A DNA stretch of 64,000 nt from Kosakonia quasisacchari (lineage in GTDB: Bacteria > Pseudomonadota > Gammaproteobacteria > Enterobacterales > Enterobacteriaceae). Of the stretch, positions 54,553 to 62,782 are shown piece by piece. The notes beneath the pieces are model-generated. The model saw nothing but the letters and a program-made list of their open reading frames with translations, searched no databases and was not told the DNA's origin. The stretch is taken from NCBI RefSeq assembly GCF_004331415.1, contig NZ_SJOP01000025.1, positions 1 through 64,000 on the forward strand. The letters run 5' to 3'. The stretch's first letter is position 1; each line of letters starts with the position of its first letter. The translations under genes and the position numbers were made by a program.

Positions 54553-54573
54553 GCAAGGGCGTTATGCCCTTGC
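54553..54573. terminator. Hairpin between yidA and cbrA
   Basis: GCAAGGGC-GTTAT-GCCCTTGC stem overlapping the end of cbrA; likely bidirectional but without clear U-tracts. Confidence 0.5.
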
Positions 54574-55650
54574 CGCAGTTGTCGGTTTCTCTGCTGTAAG
54601 TGGGATATGCGCAACACCGCTTTTCATGATCCATTTGCGTAACCATGGTGTTGTCAGAACGCGATTTTTGATGATTTTTCCCAGCAGTTTTACGCGTAAA
54701 CCCCGCGTTTTTCGGCGATAGACGGTATTCGCGTTATCCGGCGTACTACAAAGCACGCCACTGAGGATTTCGGCGCTATCGAGCGCATAACTGATGCCTT
54801 CGAGCGAGCTGGCGCTGATAAAACCGGCCGCTTCACCGATCAAAAATGCATTCTCTTTTCCGCAGACAAAATTGCCCCAGCGCGACGGGCATAACACCGT
54901 ACATTTCTCGCTTTTCACCACCTCGCCGAAGCGGAAATCAAACGCCTCCAGCCGCATTTTCAGCGCCTCAAAATTTTCACGGCTGTTTTTCAACGCAAAC
55001 GCGCCGCCAAAAATAAAGTAGCCATCTTTACTGATGCTCCATGCATAACAATCGGTGGTCGCGTTATCAAAAACACAGGAGTAGAACGGCTGTGGATGTC
55101 GGTCTTTAAGCCACTGTTGCAGCGCGACATATTTGCGAATTTCATGCGCAGGGTAGAGTACCCGTCTCACCATTGAGTTTGCGCCGTCTGCGCCCACCAG
55201 ATAACGGCATGTCACAGTGGATTCCGCGCCTTCAGCGCAAAAGGTCAGGTGCCAGAGGCCGTTTTCGCGCCAGATTTTTCGACACAGCGCATCGTGGTAA
55301 ACGTTGATCGAGGGTGGAATCAACGATTTCATCCACAAATCAAACGCGTGGCGATCGATATTCAGGTAACTGCGCTGGTAGTTTCGCGTAAAGCCACTTT
55401 GCACATCGACCGTACGCACGCTAAAAATCTGTGGATCGGCCATCACCTGCACCGGGAGTGTAATACCTGCACGGATAAACGCCCGCTGCGCATCGGGTGC
55501 CAGCAATCCGCCGCAAGGTTTTTTAAAGCCGCGATTGCCCTGCTGCTGCTTTTTATCCAGCGCGATAACGCTCAGGTTCCCGGCTAACTGTCGCGCCAGC
55601 GCCGCGCCTGCTGGCCCCAAACCGATTATTGCCACGTCAAAATGCTGCAT
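54562..55650 (-). CDS. cbrA: CbrA (YidS), FAD-dependent oxidoreductase
   Basis: Geranylgeranyl-reductase-like flavoprotein, 362 residues (E. coli 354). FAD motif IIGLGPAG (8-15); substrate-facing GEAAGFISASSLEGISYAL in the C-terminal half. Two adjacent ATGs; I chose the second, with better spacing from GGAGG. E. coli cbrA belongs to the CreBC regulon and affects colicin M tolerance through isoprenoid handling. The dgo operon normally next to it in E. coli is missing. Confidence 0.9.
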   Translation of the reverse strand: MQHFDVAIIGLGPAGAALARQLAGNLSVIALDKKQQQGNRGFKKPCGGLLAPDAQRAFIRAGITLPVQVMADPQIFSVRTVDVQSGFTRNYQRSYLNIDRHAFDLWMKSLIPPSINVYHDALCRKIWRENGLWHLTFCAEGAESTVTCRYLVGADGANSMVRRVLYPAHEIRKYVALQQWLKDRHPQPFYSCVFDNATTDCYAWSISKDGYFIFGGAFALKNSRENFEALKMRLEAFDFRFGEVVKSEKCTVLCPSRWGNFVCGKENAFLIGEAAGFISASSLEGISYALDSAEILSGVLCSTPDNANTVYRRKTRGLRVKLLGKIIKNRVLTTPWLRKWIMKSGVAHIPLTAEKPTTAARA

Positions 55651-55774
55651 CATTTCCTCCTGTGTTGAGGGAGGAAGGCTAAACCGTGTCTGTGAAGAGA
55701 CCGTGAAGTGCAGAGTAGGCGGATCCCGCGCATTGCGATACCCTGAGGCGACATTATGACTTCAGGGTCTTTTC

Positions 55775-57001
55775 ATGAAACAGCTCACCTTTGCCCCGCG
55801 CAATCATCAACTTACCAATATCAACACCTGGACTGCGGACAGTCAGTGGCTGGTTTTTGATGTTCGCCCTTCCGGCGCATCGTTTACCGGCAAAACCATT
55901 GAGCGGGTCAATGTGCGCAACGGTGACGTTGAGGTGCTGTATACCGCAACAAACGGTGCGCATGTAGGTGTGGTGACGGTGAACCCTAAAGCGGAAGAGT
56001 ATGTCTTTATCCACGGCCCGGAAAACCCGGACGCCAGCTGGCAGTATGACTTTCACCATCGGCGCGGCGTGGTGTCGGCAAAAGGCATCACGCGAAACCT
56101 TGATGCGCTGGACATTACCGCGCCTTACACGCCCGGTGCGTTACGCGGCGGCACACATGTGCATGTGTTTAGCCCGAATGGCGAGTTTGTGAGCTTCACG
56201 TATAACGACCATGTATTGCACGAGCGCGATCCGGCCCTGGATTTACGCAATGTCGGCGTTGCGGTGCCGTTTGGCCCGGTAACGCCGCCTTGTACTCATC
56301 CACGCGAATATAGCGGAAGCCACTGGAGTGTTTTGGTCAGCCGCACGACGCCCGTGCCGCAACCGGGCAGCGATGAGATCAATCGCGCGTATGAAGAGGG
56401 TTGGGTGGGCAACCAGCATCTGGCATTTATCGGCGATACCTTATCGCACAGCGGTGAAAAAGTGCCGGAGCTGTTTATTGTCGCGCTTCCCGGCGATGAG
56501 CGGGGCTGGAAAACACCGGGTGATGCCCCGCTGGCGGGCAGTGAACAAACCCTGCCTGCGCCGCCAAAAGGTGTGATGCAAAAACGCCTGACGTTTACCC
56601 ATCACCGCCGCTATCCAGGATTAGTGAATGTGCCGCGTCACTGGGTGCGCAGTAATCCGCAGGCCACGGCAATCGCCTTTCTGATGCGCGACGACAATGG
56701 CATTGTGCAATTGTGGTTGATAAGCCCGGACGGCGGCGAACCGCGCCAGTTAACGCACACGGCACATGGAATTCAGTCAGCTTTTAACTGGCATCCTTCC
56801 GGTGAGGCGCTGGGGTTTGTGCTCGATAATCGCCTGGCGATGTGCGATGCGCAGCATGGCGATATCACCTTTTTGAGTGCCGATCATGGAAACCCACCGT
56901 CGGCGGATGCGGTGGTGTTTTCACCGGACGGTAAGCAGTTTGCCTGGATGGAAGAGGTGGACGGTTTCCGCCAGCTATGGGTGACGGAAACCGGTTGGTA
57001 A
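55775..57001 (+). CDS. yidR: YidR, TolB-like beta-propeller protein
   Basis: 408 residues (E. coli 415) of unknown function. Repeats such as TWTADSQWLVFDVRPSG, FSPNGEFVSF and FSPDGKQFAW are WD40/TolB-type propeller blades. No signal peptide is present, so it is probably cytoplasmic. It converges on yidQ with one base between stops. Confidence 0.9.
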   Translation: MKQLTFAPRNHQLTNINTWTADSQWLVFDVRPSGASFTGKTIERVNVRNGDVEVLYTATNGAHVGVVTVNPKAEEYVFIHGPENPDASWQYDFHHRRGVVSAKGITRNLDALDITAPYTPGALRGGTHVHVFSPNGEFVSFTYNDHVLHERDPALDLRNVGVAVPFGPVTPPCTHPREYSGSHWSVLVSRTTPVPQPGSDEINRAYEEGWVGNQHLAFIGDTLSHSGEKVPELFIVALPGDERGWKTPGDAPLAGSEQTLPAPPKGVMQKRLTFTHHRRYPGLVNVPRHWVRSNPQATAIAFLMRDDNGIVQLWLISPDGGEPRQLTHTAHGIQSAFNWHPSGEALGFVLDNRLAMCDAQHGDITFLSADHGNPPSADAVVFSPDGKQFAWMEEVDGFRQLWVTETGW

Positions 57002-57002
57002 T

Positions 57003-57329
57003 TTAATGCGCCGGCATGGGGGCGGGTGGGATCACCGAATCGGTCGCAAGCGTGGCTTTCTCGCTCTGTTCCACCCGCGATTTGAGAGAATTATCGCGGC
57101 GGAAAAGATCCCACGGCAACAGTAAGGTATCCAGGATGGCGGTAAAGGGCATATCCAGCGCCACCAGTGATTTAGTGCCAATGCCGGTGTCATCATCAGA
57201 CAGCATCGCCGAACTGGCGCGTGTGCCGGGGTACGTTCCCTCTTTGCCGCCAGTATGCGACATCACGCTTGAACATCCCGACAACACCATCCCGCTGAGC
57301 AATGCAGAAACTATCAGAATCGTTTTCAT
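57003..57329 (-). CDS. yidQ: YidQ, outer-membrane lipoprotein (DUF1375)
   Basis: 108-residue lipoprotein. Signal peptide with lipobox LSGC, lipidated Cys19; the next residues are SS, favouring outer-membrane sorting. The frame is open to 57446 but only the ATG at 57329 puts the signal peptide at the start. YPGTRASSAMLSDDD and TLLLPWDLFRR are conserved with E. coli. Function unknown; divergent from ibpA. Confidence 0.9.
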   Translation of the reverse strand: MKTILIVSALLSGMVLSGCSSVMSHTGGKEGTYPGTRASSAMLSDDDTGIGTKSLVALDMPFTAILDTLLLPWDLFRRDNSLKSRVEQSEKATLATDSVIPPAPMPAH

Positions 57330-57640
57330 TTTCGATTTGTCATCGTTGTTTATAGGTTGAATGCTGTCCGGGGGGTTATAGCCTCCCGAACGAGAAAGCG
57401 ACAGCATTCGAGCTCCGCTCTGTGGCGGCATTCGCATTTTAACCATTTGTGCTGCAATCCCAGTCTATGCGTTGTGCCAGAAAGTGCAAAAAAAAGTCCG
57501 AATTGTGGGCTTGAAAACCTCTCCTTTAGCCACATTTTAGGAATGTAGCCCGGGAACATGCCGGAAGGGTGTTCGGCTACGTTAGCTGCCTGTCCATTGT
57601 GGAGGGCATAAAAATCTCGCTGATTTCAGGAGCTTTAACT
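57330..57640 (+). promoter_or_regulatory. yidQ-ibpA region with sigma-32 promoter and ROSE thermometer
   Basis: Heat-shock promoter: CTTGAAAA (57510-57517), 12-bp gap, CCACATTT (57530-57537), a sigma-32 pattern. The leader of about 95 nt ends in CTCGCT (57616-57621) pairing with AGGAG (57628-57632), the ROSE-type motif in which a bulged G masks the ribosome site until heat melts it. Confidence 0.85.
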
Positions 57641-58054
57641 ATGCGTAACTTCGATCTTTCCCCGCTTTATCGTTCAGCTATTGGTTTTGACCGTCTGTTT
57701 AACCTACTGGAAAACAACCAGAACCAGAGCAATGGCGGTTACCCTCCGTACAACGTCGAGTTAGTGGATGAAAACCACTATCGCATCGCTATTGCTGTGG
57801 CTGGTTTCGCTGAAAGCGAACTGGAAATCACCGCGCAGGACAACCTGCTGGTGGTGAAAGGTTCCCATACCGACGAACAAAAAGAGCGTACTTACCTTTA
57901 TCAAGGTATCGCCGAACGCAATTTCGAGCGCAAATTCCAGTTGGCAGAGAACATCCACGTCAAAGGCGCCAACCTGGTCAACGGCTTGCTGTATGTCGAT
58001 TTAGAACGCGTGATCCCGGAAGAGAAAAAACCGCGTCGTATCGAAATTAACTAA
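57641..58054 (+). CDS. ibpA: IbpA small heat shock protein
   Basis: 137 residues, almost identical to E. coli IbpA. Alpha-crystallin domain about 35-120, C-terminal IEIN with the I-x-I type anchor. Holds aggregates ready for ClpB/DnaK and, in E. coli, represses its own translation. ATG 57641 lies 8 nt after AGGAG; an upstream in-frame start at 57569 is in the leader. Confidence 0.97.
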   Translation: MRNFDLSPLYRSAIGFDRLFNLLENNQNQSNGGYPPYNVELVDENHYRIAIAVAGFAESELEITAQDNLLVVKGSHTDEQKERTYLYQGIAERNFERKFQLAENIHVKGANLVNGLLYVDLERVIPEEKKPRRIEIN

Positions 58055-58138
58055 TTATGCAGGGTCGCGACTGGCGGCCCGTCCCAAACATGCTCGCCGA
58101 CAGGGAGCATATGTGAGTTTACGTGCTCGCAGGTATTC

Positions 58139-58160
58139 ACTCGCTTCTTAGAAGGAGAAA
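58139..58160 (+). promoter_or_regulatory. ROSE-like thermometer of ibpB
   Basis: CTCGCT (58140-58145) pairs with AGGAG (58153-58157) just ahead of ibpB, repeating the ibpA thermometer motif. This implies separate temperature control of the second gene. Confidence 0.75.
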
Positions 58161-58164
58161 CACA

Positions 58165-58593
58165 ATGCGTAACTACGATTTATCCCCGCTGCTGCGTCAA
58201 TGGATCGGCTTCGACAAACTGGCTAACGCCCTGCAAACCACCAATGAGCAACAGGCATTTCCGCCCTACAACATTGAGAAGGGCGATGACAATCACTACC
58301 GCATTACCCTCGCGCTGGCCGGTTTCCGCCAGGAAGAGCTGGATATCCAGCTGGAAAATGGGCGTTTAACCGTCAAAGGTACGCCGGAAAAACCGGCCAA
58401 CGAGCCGAAGTGGCTGCATCAGGGGCTGGTGATCCAGCCGTTTAGCCTGAGCTTTACGCTGGCCGACTATATGGAAGTCTCCGGCGCGACTTTCACCAAC
58501 GGTCTGCTGCATATCGATCTGCTGCGTAATGTGCCGGAAAGCGCTGCGCCACAGCGCATTGCCATCAGTAATCGCCCGGCGTTAAACAGCTAA
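58165..58593 (+). CDS. ibpB: IbpB small heat shock protein
   Basis: 142 residues, paralogue of IbpA; starts MRNYDLSPLLRQWIGFDKL. Alpha-crystallin domain about 33-118 and a C-terminal IAIS anchor. Start fixed by AGGAG 7 nt upstream. Co-transcribed with ibpA, 110-bp spacing. Confidence 0.96.
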   Translation: MRNYDLSPLLRQWIGFDKLANALQTTNEQQAFPPYNIEKGDDNHYRITLALAGFRQEELDIQLENGRLTVKGTPEKPANEPKWLHQGLVIQPFSLSFTLADYMEVSGATFTNGLLHIDLLRNVPESAAPQRIAISNRPALNS

Positions 58594-58605
58594 CGGTCAG
58601 TAACG

Positions 58606-58633
58606 AAAAGGCTCCGCATGCGGAGCCTTTTTT
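58606..58633. terminator. Bidirectional ibpB / MFS terminator
   Basis: AAAAGGCTCCG-CA-TGCGGAGCC then six T; A-run on the other side serves the converging MFS gene. Confidence 0.93.
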
Positions 58634-58635
58634 GT

Positions 58636-59898
58636 TTATGTCCGCACGCTCTGCAAGAAGCGGTGACGCCAGGGTTTCAGTACAAAGAAAGCCAACAGGG
58701 CGCAGAGAATATCCAGCGTAATGGCGCAGCCAAACACCAGATCCCAGCTACCGGTTTTCTGGTACAGCAGTGCCGCCAGCGGGCCGCCGAAAATCGAACC
58801 AATTCCTTGTGAGATATAGAGCCAGCCGTAATTCGCGGTGGCATGCTGCGTGCCGAAGGTGTCGGTGAGCGTGGCGGGAAACAGGGAGAAAATCTCGCCC
58901 CAGCCGAAAAATACCACCCCGGAAAGCAGCACAAACAGCAGCGGATCATCTTTGCATAGCAACCACAGCGCCATTGCGCAGCCTTCCAGACCAAAGGCGA
59001 TAAACATCATGTTTTCCCGGCCAATCCGGTCAGAAATATAACCGCACACCGGGCGTGTTAGCCCATTCATAAAACGGTCGATGGTCATTGCCAGCGGCAG
59101 CGCTGCCATGCCCATTACCGTTACGGCGGTGATGCCGAAATCCTCAGCGAAAATGGCCATCTGCGACGTCACCATCAGGCCCGAGGTCGACATCATGGTC
59201 ATCATTGCAAACATCAACCAGAACAGCGGTTTTCGCAGCATCTCTTTCGGCGCGAAGCTTTTGTCGCTCATCTTCAGGTTGCTGGTGACGTCTTCTGTAC
59301 GGATGCTGTGCGGCGCCCGCAGCCCCTGGCTGGCGATAAACCCGATTACCGCCATCAGCAGGCCAAATTGCCACAGCGTATTCTCCAGCCCTTTAGCAGC
59401 CAGCGATTGGGTCACCGGGAAAGTCGTCAGGATCGCGCCCATACCATAGCCGGCCGCCACCATCCCTGTGGCAAATCCGCGTTTTTCCGGAAACCATCGC
59501 ACCATCAAGCCAACCACGCCGATATAGACAATGCCGGTGCCAAGGCCACCCAGTACGCCGTAATAAAGATAGAGCTCCGTCAGGCTGCTGATAGTGGCAG
59601 TCAGCATCCAGCTTACGCCGCTCAATACCGTGCCGATGGCAATCAACCGCCGTGGGCCAAACTTATCAATTAACCGCCCCTGAAATGGGGAAAAGAAGGT
59701 TTGCAGAATAATCAGCAGCGAAAAGGTGAGCTGGATTTCCGCCAACGGCACGTGAAGTTTTTCCATAAATGGCCGCGTCAGCAGGGCCCAGACATACTGC
59801 GGGCTGGAAATGGAAACCATGCACAATAAGCCCAGCGCCAGCTGCATCCACTTTTTCGGACTTGCTACTACCACGTTGGTCAATGTTGTATTTGTCAT
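58636..59898 (-). CDS. MFS transporter, oxalate/formate antiporter (OFA) family
   Basis: Inner-membrane carrier, 420 residues, with 12 hydrophobic segments. The first half closely parallels OxlT: QYVWALLTRPFMEKL in helix 1, motif A GRLIDKFGPRR, and WFPEKRGFATGMVAAGYGMG. Substrate unknown: oxalate, formate, pyruvate or other monocarboxylates are possible. No oxalyl-CoA or formate genes are adjacent. E. coli K-12 has no such gene between ibpB and yidE. Confidence 0.85.
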   Translation of the reverse strand: MTNTTLTNVVVASPKKWMQLALGLLCMVSISSPQYVWALLTRPFMEKLHVPLAEIQLTFSLLIILQTFFSPFQGRLIDKFGPRRLIAIGTVLSGVSWMLTATISSLTELYLYYGVLGGLGTGIVYIGVVGLMVRWFPEKRGFATGMVAAGYGMGAILTTFPVTQSLAAKGLENTLWQFGLLMAVIGFIASQGLRAPHSIRTEDVTSNLKMSDKSFAPKEMLRKPLFWLMFAMMTMMSTSGLMVTSQMAIFAEDFGITAVTVMGMAALPLAMTIDRFMNGLTRPVCGYISDRIGRENMMFIAFGLEGCAMALWLLCKDDPLLFVLLSGVVFFGWGEIFSLFPATLTDTFGTQHATANYGWLYISQGIGSIFGGPLAALLYQKTGSWDLVFGCAITLDILCALLAFFVLKPWRHRFLQSVRT

Positions 59899-59985
59899 TC
59901 TGCCACCCTGTTGTTAACAAAAGTGGTCTTTTGCATTAACTATGCCATAACCTATTGTTGCGACAGGAATTGCGCCGATGCTTAG

Positions 59986-60039
59986 CAGGCATAGGGTTTG
60001 AGCAGCGCTACTGATAGCGATACCGCTGAACCCTGCTGC
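59986..60039 (+). promoter_or_regulatory. Structured leader upstream of yidE
   Basis: Nested inverted repeats: CGCTA-CTGA-TAGCG (60006-60019) within CAG...CTG, then AGGGTT (59993-59998) with AACCCT (60029-60034), and GCAG with CTGC outside. It lies about 150 bp ahead of yidE and could be a leader RNA element. Confidence 0.4.
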
Positions 60040-60186
60040 CTTGGTTCGGGGCAACCGTCTTTTACTGGTGCAATTTTCGCCACATCACGAAGCAGAGAAA
60101 ATCCCTGCGCTTTGTGCGGTATCACCCATACAGCTATTACGGGTTCTGCCAATATTCCTGTAGTCATCATGTACAGGGAAAAGATC

Positions 60187-61848
60187 ATGAGTGATATCGC
60201 GTTAACCGTAAGCGTTCTGGCACTCGTTGCTGTCGTTGGGTTATGGATAGGTAACCTGAAGATTCGCGGCGTCGGGTTTGGCATTGGTGGTGTGCTGTTC
60301 GGTGGGATAATCGTCGGCCACTTTGTTGATCAACTGGGCATTCCATTGAGTAGCCCAATGTTGTTATTTGTGCAGGAGTTTGGCCTGATCCTGTTTGTTT
60401 ATACCATCGGTATTCAGGTGGGGCCGGGCTTCTTCGCCTCATTGCGCGTCTCCGGACTGCGGCTGAATCTGTTCGCTATTCTGATCGTGCTTCTCGGCGG
60501 CCTTGTCACCGCCATTTTGTATAAGCTGTTCGCCATTCCGTTGCCGGTGGTGCTGGGGATTTTCTCCGGCGCGGTAACCAATACTCCGGCGCTCGGCGCA
60601 GGGCAACAAATCCTGCGTGATTTGGGCATAGCAGGTCCGGTACTGGATCAGATGGGCATGAGCTACGCGATGGCGTATCCGTTCGGTATCTGCGGGATTT
60701 TGCTCAGCATGTGGTTACTTCGCGTACTGTTTCGCGTCAATGTAGATGAGGAAGCGCGTAAGCACGACGCCACGCTCAGTAACGGTACATCGCTGATTCG
60801 CACCATTAATATTCGCGTTGAAAATCCGAATCTCGACAAGATGGCGATTCAGGATGTGCCCATCCTCAACAGCGATAAAATTATCTGCTCGCGCTTAAAA
60901 CGCGGTGAGTTGTTGATGGTGCCTTCACCGGGCACGCTGATTGAAGCCGGAGATTTGCTGCATCTGGTGGGGTTACCGAAAGATCTGCATAACGCTCAAC
61001 TGGTTATCGGCCAGGAAGTCGACGTCTCGTTGTCCACGCGCGGTACCGACTTGCGGGTAGAGCGCGTGGTCGTCACCAACGAAAAGGTGCTGGGCAAGAA
61101 AATCCGCGATCTGCACTTTAAAGAGCGCTACGACGTCGTTATCTCGCGCCTTAACCGCGCCGGGGTTGAGCTGGTGGCCAGCAGCGACGCCAGCCTGCAG
61201 TTCGGCGATATTCTCAACCTGGTCGGGCGGCCCTCGGCGATTGACGCAGTGGCCAATGAAGTCGGTAATGCGCAACATAAACTGCAACAAGTGCAGATGC
61301 TGCCGGTGTTTATCGGTATTGGCCTCGGTGTGTTATTAGGATCGGTGCCGGTGTTTATTCCCGGTTTTCCTGCAGCGTTGAAATTGGGCCTGGCCGGTGG
61401 ACCGCTGATTATGGCGTTGATCCTTGGGCGTATCGGCAGTATCGGCAAGCTGTACTGGTTTATGCCGCCTAGCGCCAACCTGGCGCTTCGGGAACTAGGC
61501 ATTGTGCTTTTTTTAGCGGTGGTTGGGCTGAAATCGGGCGGGGATTTTATCGCCACGCTAACTCACGGTGATGGGGTGAAATGGATGTGTTACGGCATTT
61601 TTATTACTGCCGTTCCGCTAATAACCGTCGGTTTGTTGGCGCGGATGCTGGCGAAGATGAACTACCTGACTTTATGCGGCATGTTAGCCGGGTCGATGAC
61701 CGATCCGCCCGCGCTGGCCTTCGCTAACGCGTTGCACCCCACCAGCGGGGCGGCAGCGCTCGCGTATGCGACGGTCTACCCGCTGGTGATGTTTCTGCGC
61801 ATTATCACGCCGCAATTACTGGCGGTGATCTTCTGGGGTATGGGCTAA
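60187..61848 (+). CDS. yidE: YidE, AspT/YidE-family putative transporter
   Basis: 553 residues as in E. coli. Two blocks of about five membrane helices flank a central cytoplasmic region (about 190-370) holding two RCK_C (TrkA-C) domains, e.g. GDLLHLVGLPKDL and GDILNLVGRPSAI. The duplicated GXXXGALT-type motifs of AAEx antiporters are present (SGAVTNTPALGAG, AGSMTDPPALAFAN). Substrate unknown. The upstream open frame to 59998 is leader; ATG 60187 is the family start. Overlaps yidP by 33 bp tail to tail. Confidence 0.93.
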   Translation: MSDIALTVSVLALVAVVGLWIGNLKIRGVGFGIGGVLFGGIIVGHFVDQLGIPLSSPMLLFVQEFGLILFVYTIGIQVGPGFFASLRVSGLRLNLFAILIVLLGGLVTAILYKLFAIPLPVVLGIFSGAVTNTPALGAGQQILRDLGIAGPVLDQMGMSYAMAYPFGICGILLSMWLLRVLFRVNVDEEARKHDATLSNGTSLIRTINIRVENPNLDKMAIQDVPILNSDKIICSRLKRGELLMVPSPGTLIEAGDLLHLVGLPKDLHNAQLVIGQEVDVSLSTRGTDLRVERVVVTNEKVLGKKIRDLHFKERYDVVISRLNRAGVELVASSDASLQFGDILNLVGRPSAIDAVANEVGNAQHKLQQVQMLPVFIGIGLGVLLGSVPVFIPGFPAALKLGLAGGPLIMALILGRIGSIGKLYWFMPPSANLALRELGIVLFLAVVGLKSGGDFIATLTHGDGVKWMCYGIFITAVPLITVGLLARMLAKMNYLTLCGMLAGSMTDPPALAFANALHPTSGAAALAYATVYPLVMFLRIITPQLLAVIFWGMG

Positions 61849-62562
61849 CGGCGTTTCCGGGTGGATGCGCCGCAAATGGTAATCCACCTGGTAATCGCGG
61901 GTGTTACGAAACATCACCGAGTAGTTAAGAAACTCGCCGCTGTCGCTATACGAAAGGGAGGTGATGCGCAGCAGCGGTGTTTGCTCCTGTATGTTCAATG
62001 TTTGCGCCAGTTGCTTATCCGCCAGCACCGGTGTCAGGCTCTCATAGTTGCCGCTAATCGTTATGCCGCACTCTTTTTCGATGTAATCAAACTTTGACCC
62101 TTCAAGGTGCGCCAGCGAGAGCGTGCGGAACAACTTCACTGGCATATAGCTATCTTCCAGCATCAGCGGTTTGCCCTCGACATAGCGAACCCGGCGCGAG
62201 AAGTAGATACGTTCATTGACTTGAATGCGTAGCTGGCTGGCTATCGCCGGTGGCGCAGGCATCACTTCAAACAGCAACACTTTGCTGTGCACCTCTTTGC
62301 CTTGTTGACGCAGCACTTCCACCAGCCCGGTAAGGTTGGTTGTTTCATGGTGCACATCCTTGCGCGCCACAAAAGTACCGCTGCCGTGACGGCGCACCAC
62401 CAGCCCCCACACCACCAGCAAATCCATCGCTTTTCGGATGGTCATTCGCGCCACGCCGAACTCCTGCGCCAACGCTTTTTCACCCGGCAAGGGACTACCG
62501 ACATTGTAATCCGATGAATTCAGCCGCAGACGCAGCCGCTCGGCTATTGATTTGTAGATCAC
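61816..62562 (-). CDS. yidP: YidP, GntR/HutC-family regulator
   Basis: 248 residues: N-terminal winged helix (about 5-70, with FGVARMTIRKAMDLL) and a UTRA ligand domain (about 90-235). Divergent from the alpha-glucoside PTS gene, which it probably controls. The last 11 codons overlap yidE. Confidence 0.93.
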   Translation of the reverse strand: MIYKSIAERLRLRLNSSDYNVGSPLPGEKALAQEFGVARMTIRKAMDLLVVWGLVVRRHGSGTFVARKDVHHETTNLTGLVEVLRQQGKEVHSKVLLFEVMPAPPAIASQLRIQVNERIYFSRRVRYVEGKPLMLEDSYMPVKLFRTLSLAHLEGSKFDYIEKECGITISGNYESLTPVLADKQLAQTLNIQEQTPLLRITSLSYSDSGEFLNYSVMFRNTRDYQVDYHLRRIHPETPLAHTPEDHRQ

Positions 62563-62782
62563 CTGTAGCCCTCTTTACGCCTCTTCATCAGAACATTTAT
62601 CACAGACATGTCCAATTTTTATTCGCAAAGTAGACCTGAAGGGGCGAAATAAAACCATGAAAGGGATCACGGAACGCAGCGGCGTGTCCTGCCGGCAGGA
62701 AGATGAATTCTTATGCTCACTTCAGGCCACTAAAACATAACAAGGCTTCTCCCCCTACAGGTTGTTTCATGAGGATTTAAAA

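Noticed and set aside
62657..62740. 27-codon ORF upstream of the glvC-like gene
   Set aside because: The only purine-rich ribosome-like sequence (GGGG) is too far from the ATG. It could be a leader peptide but nothing supports that.
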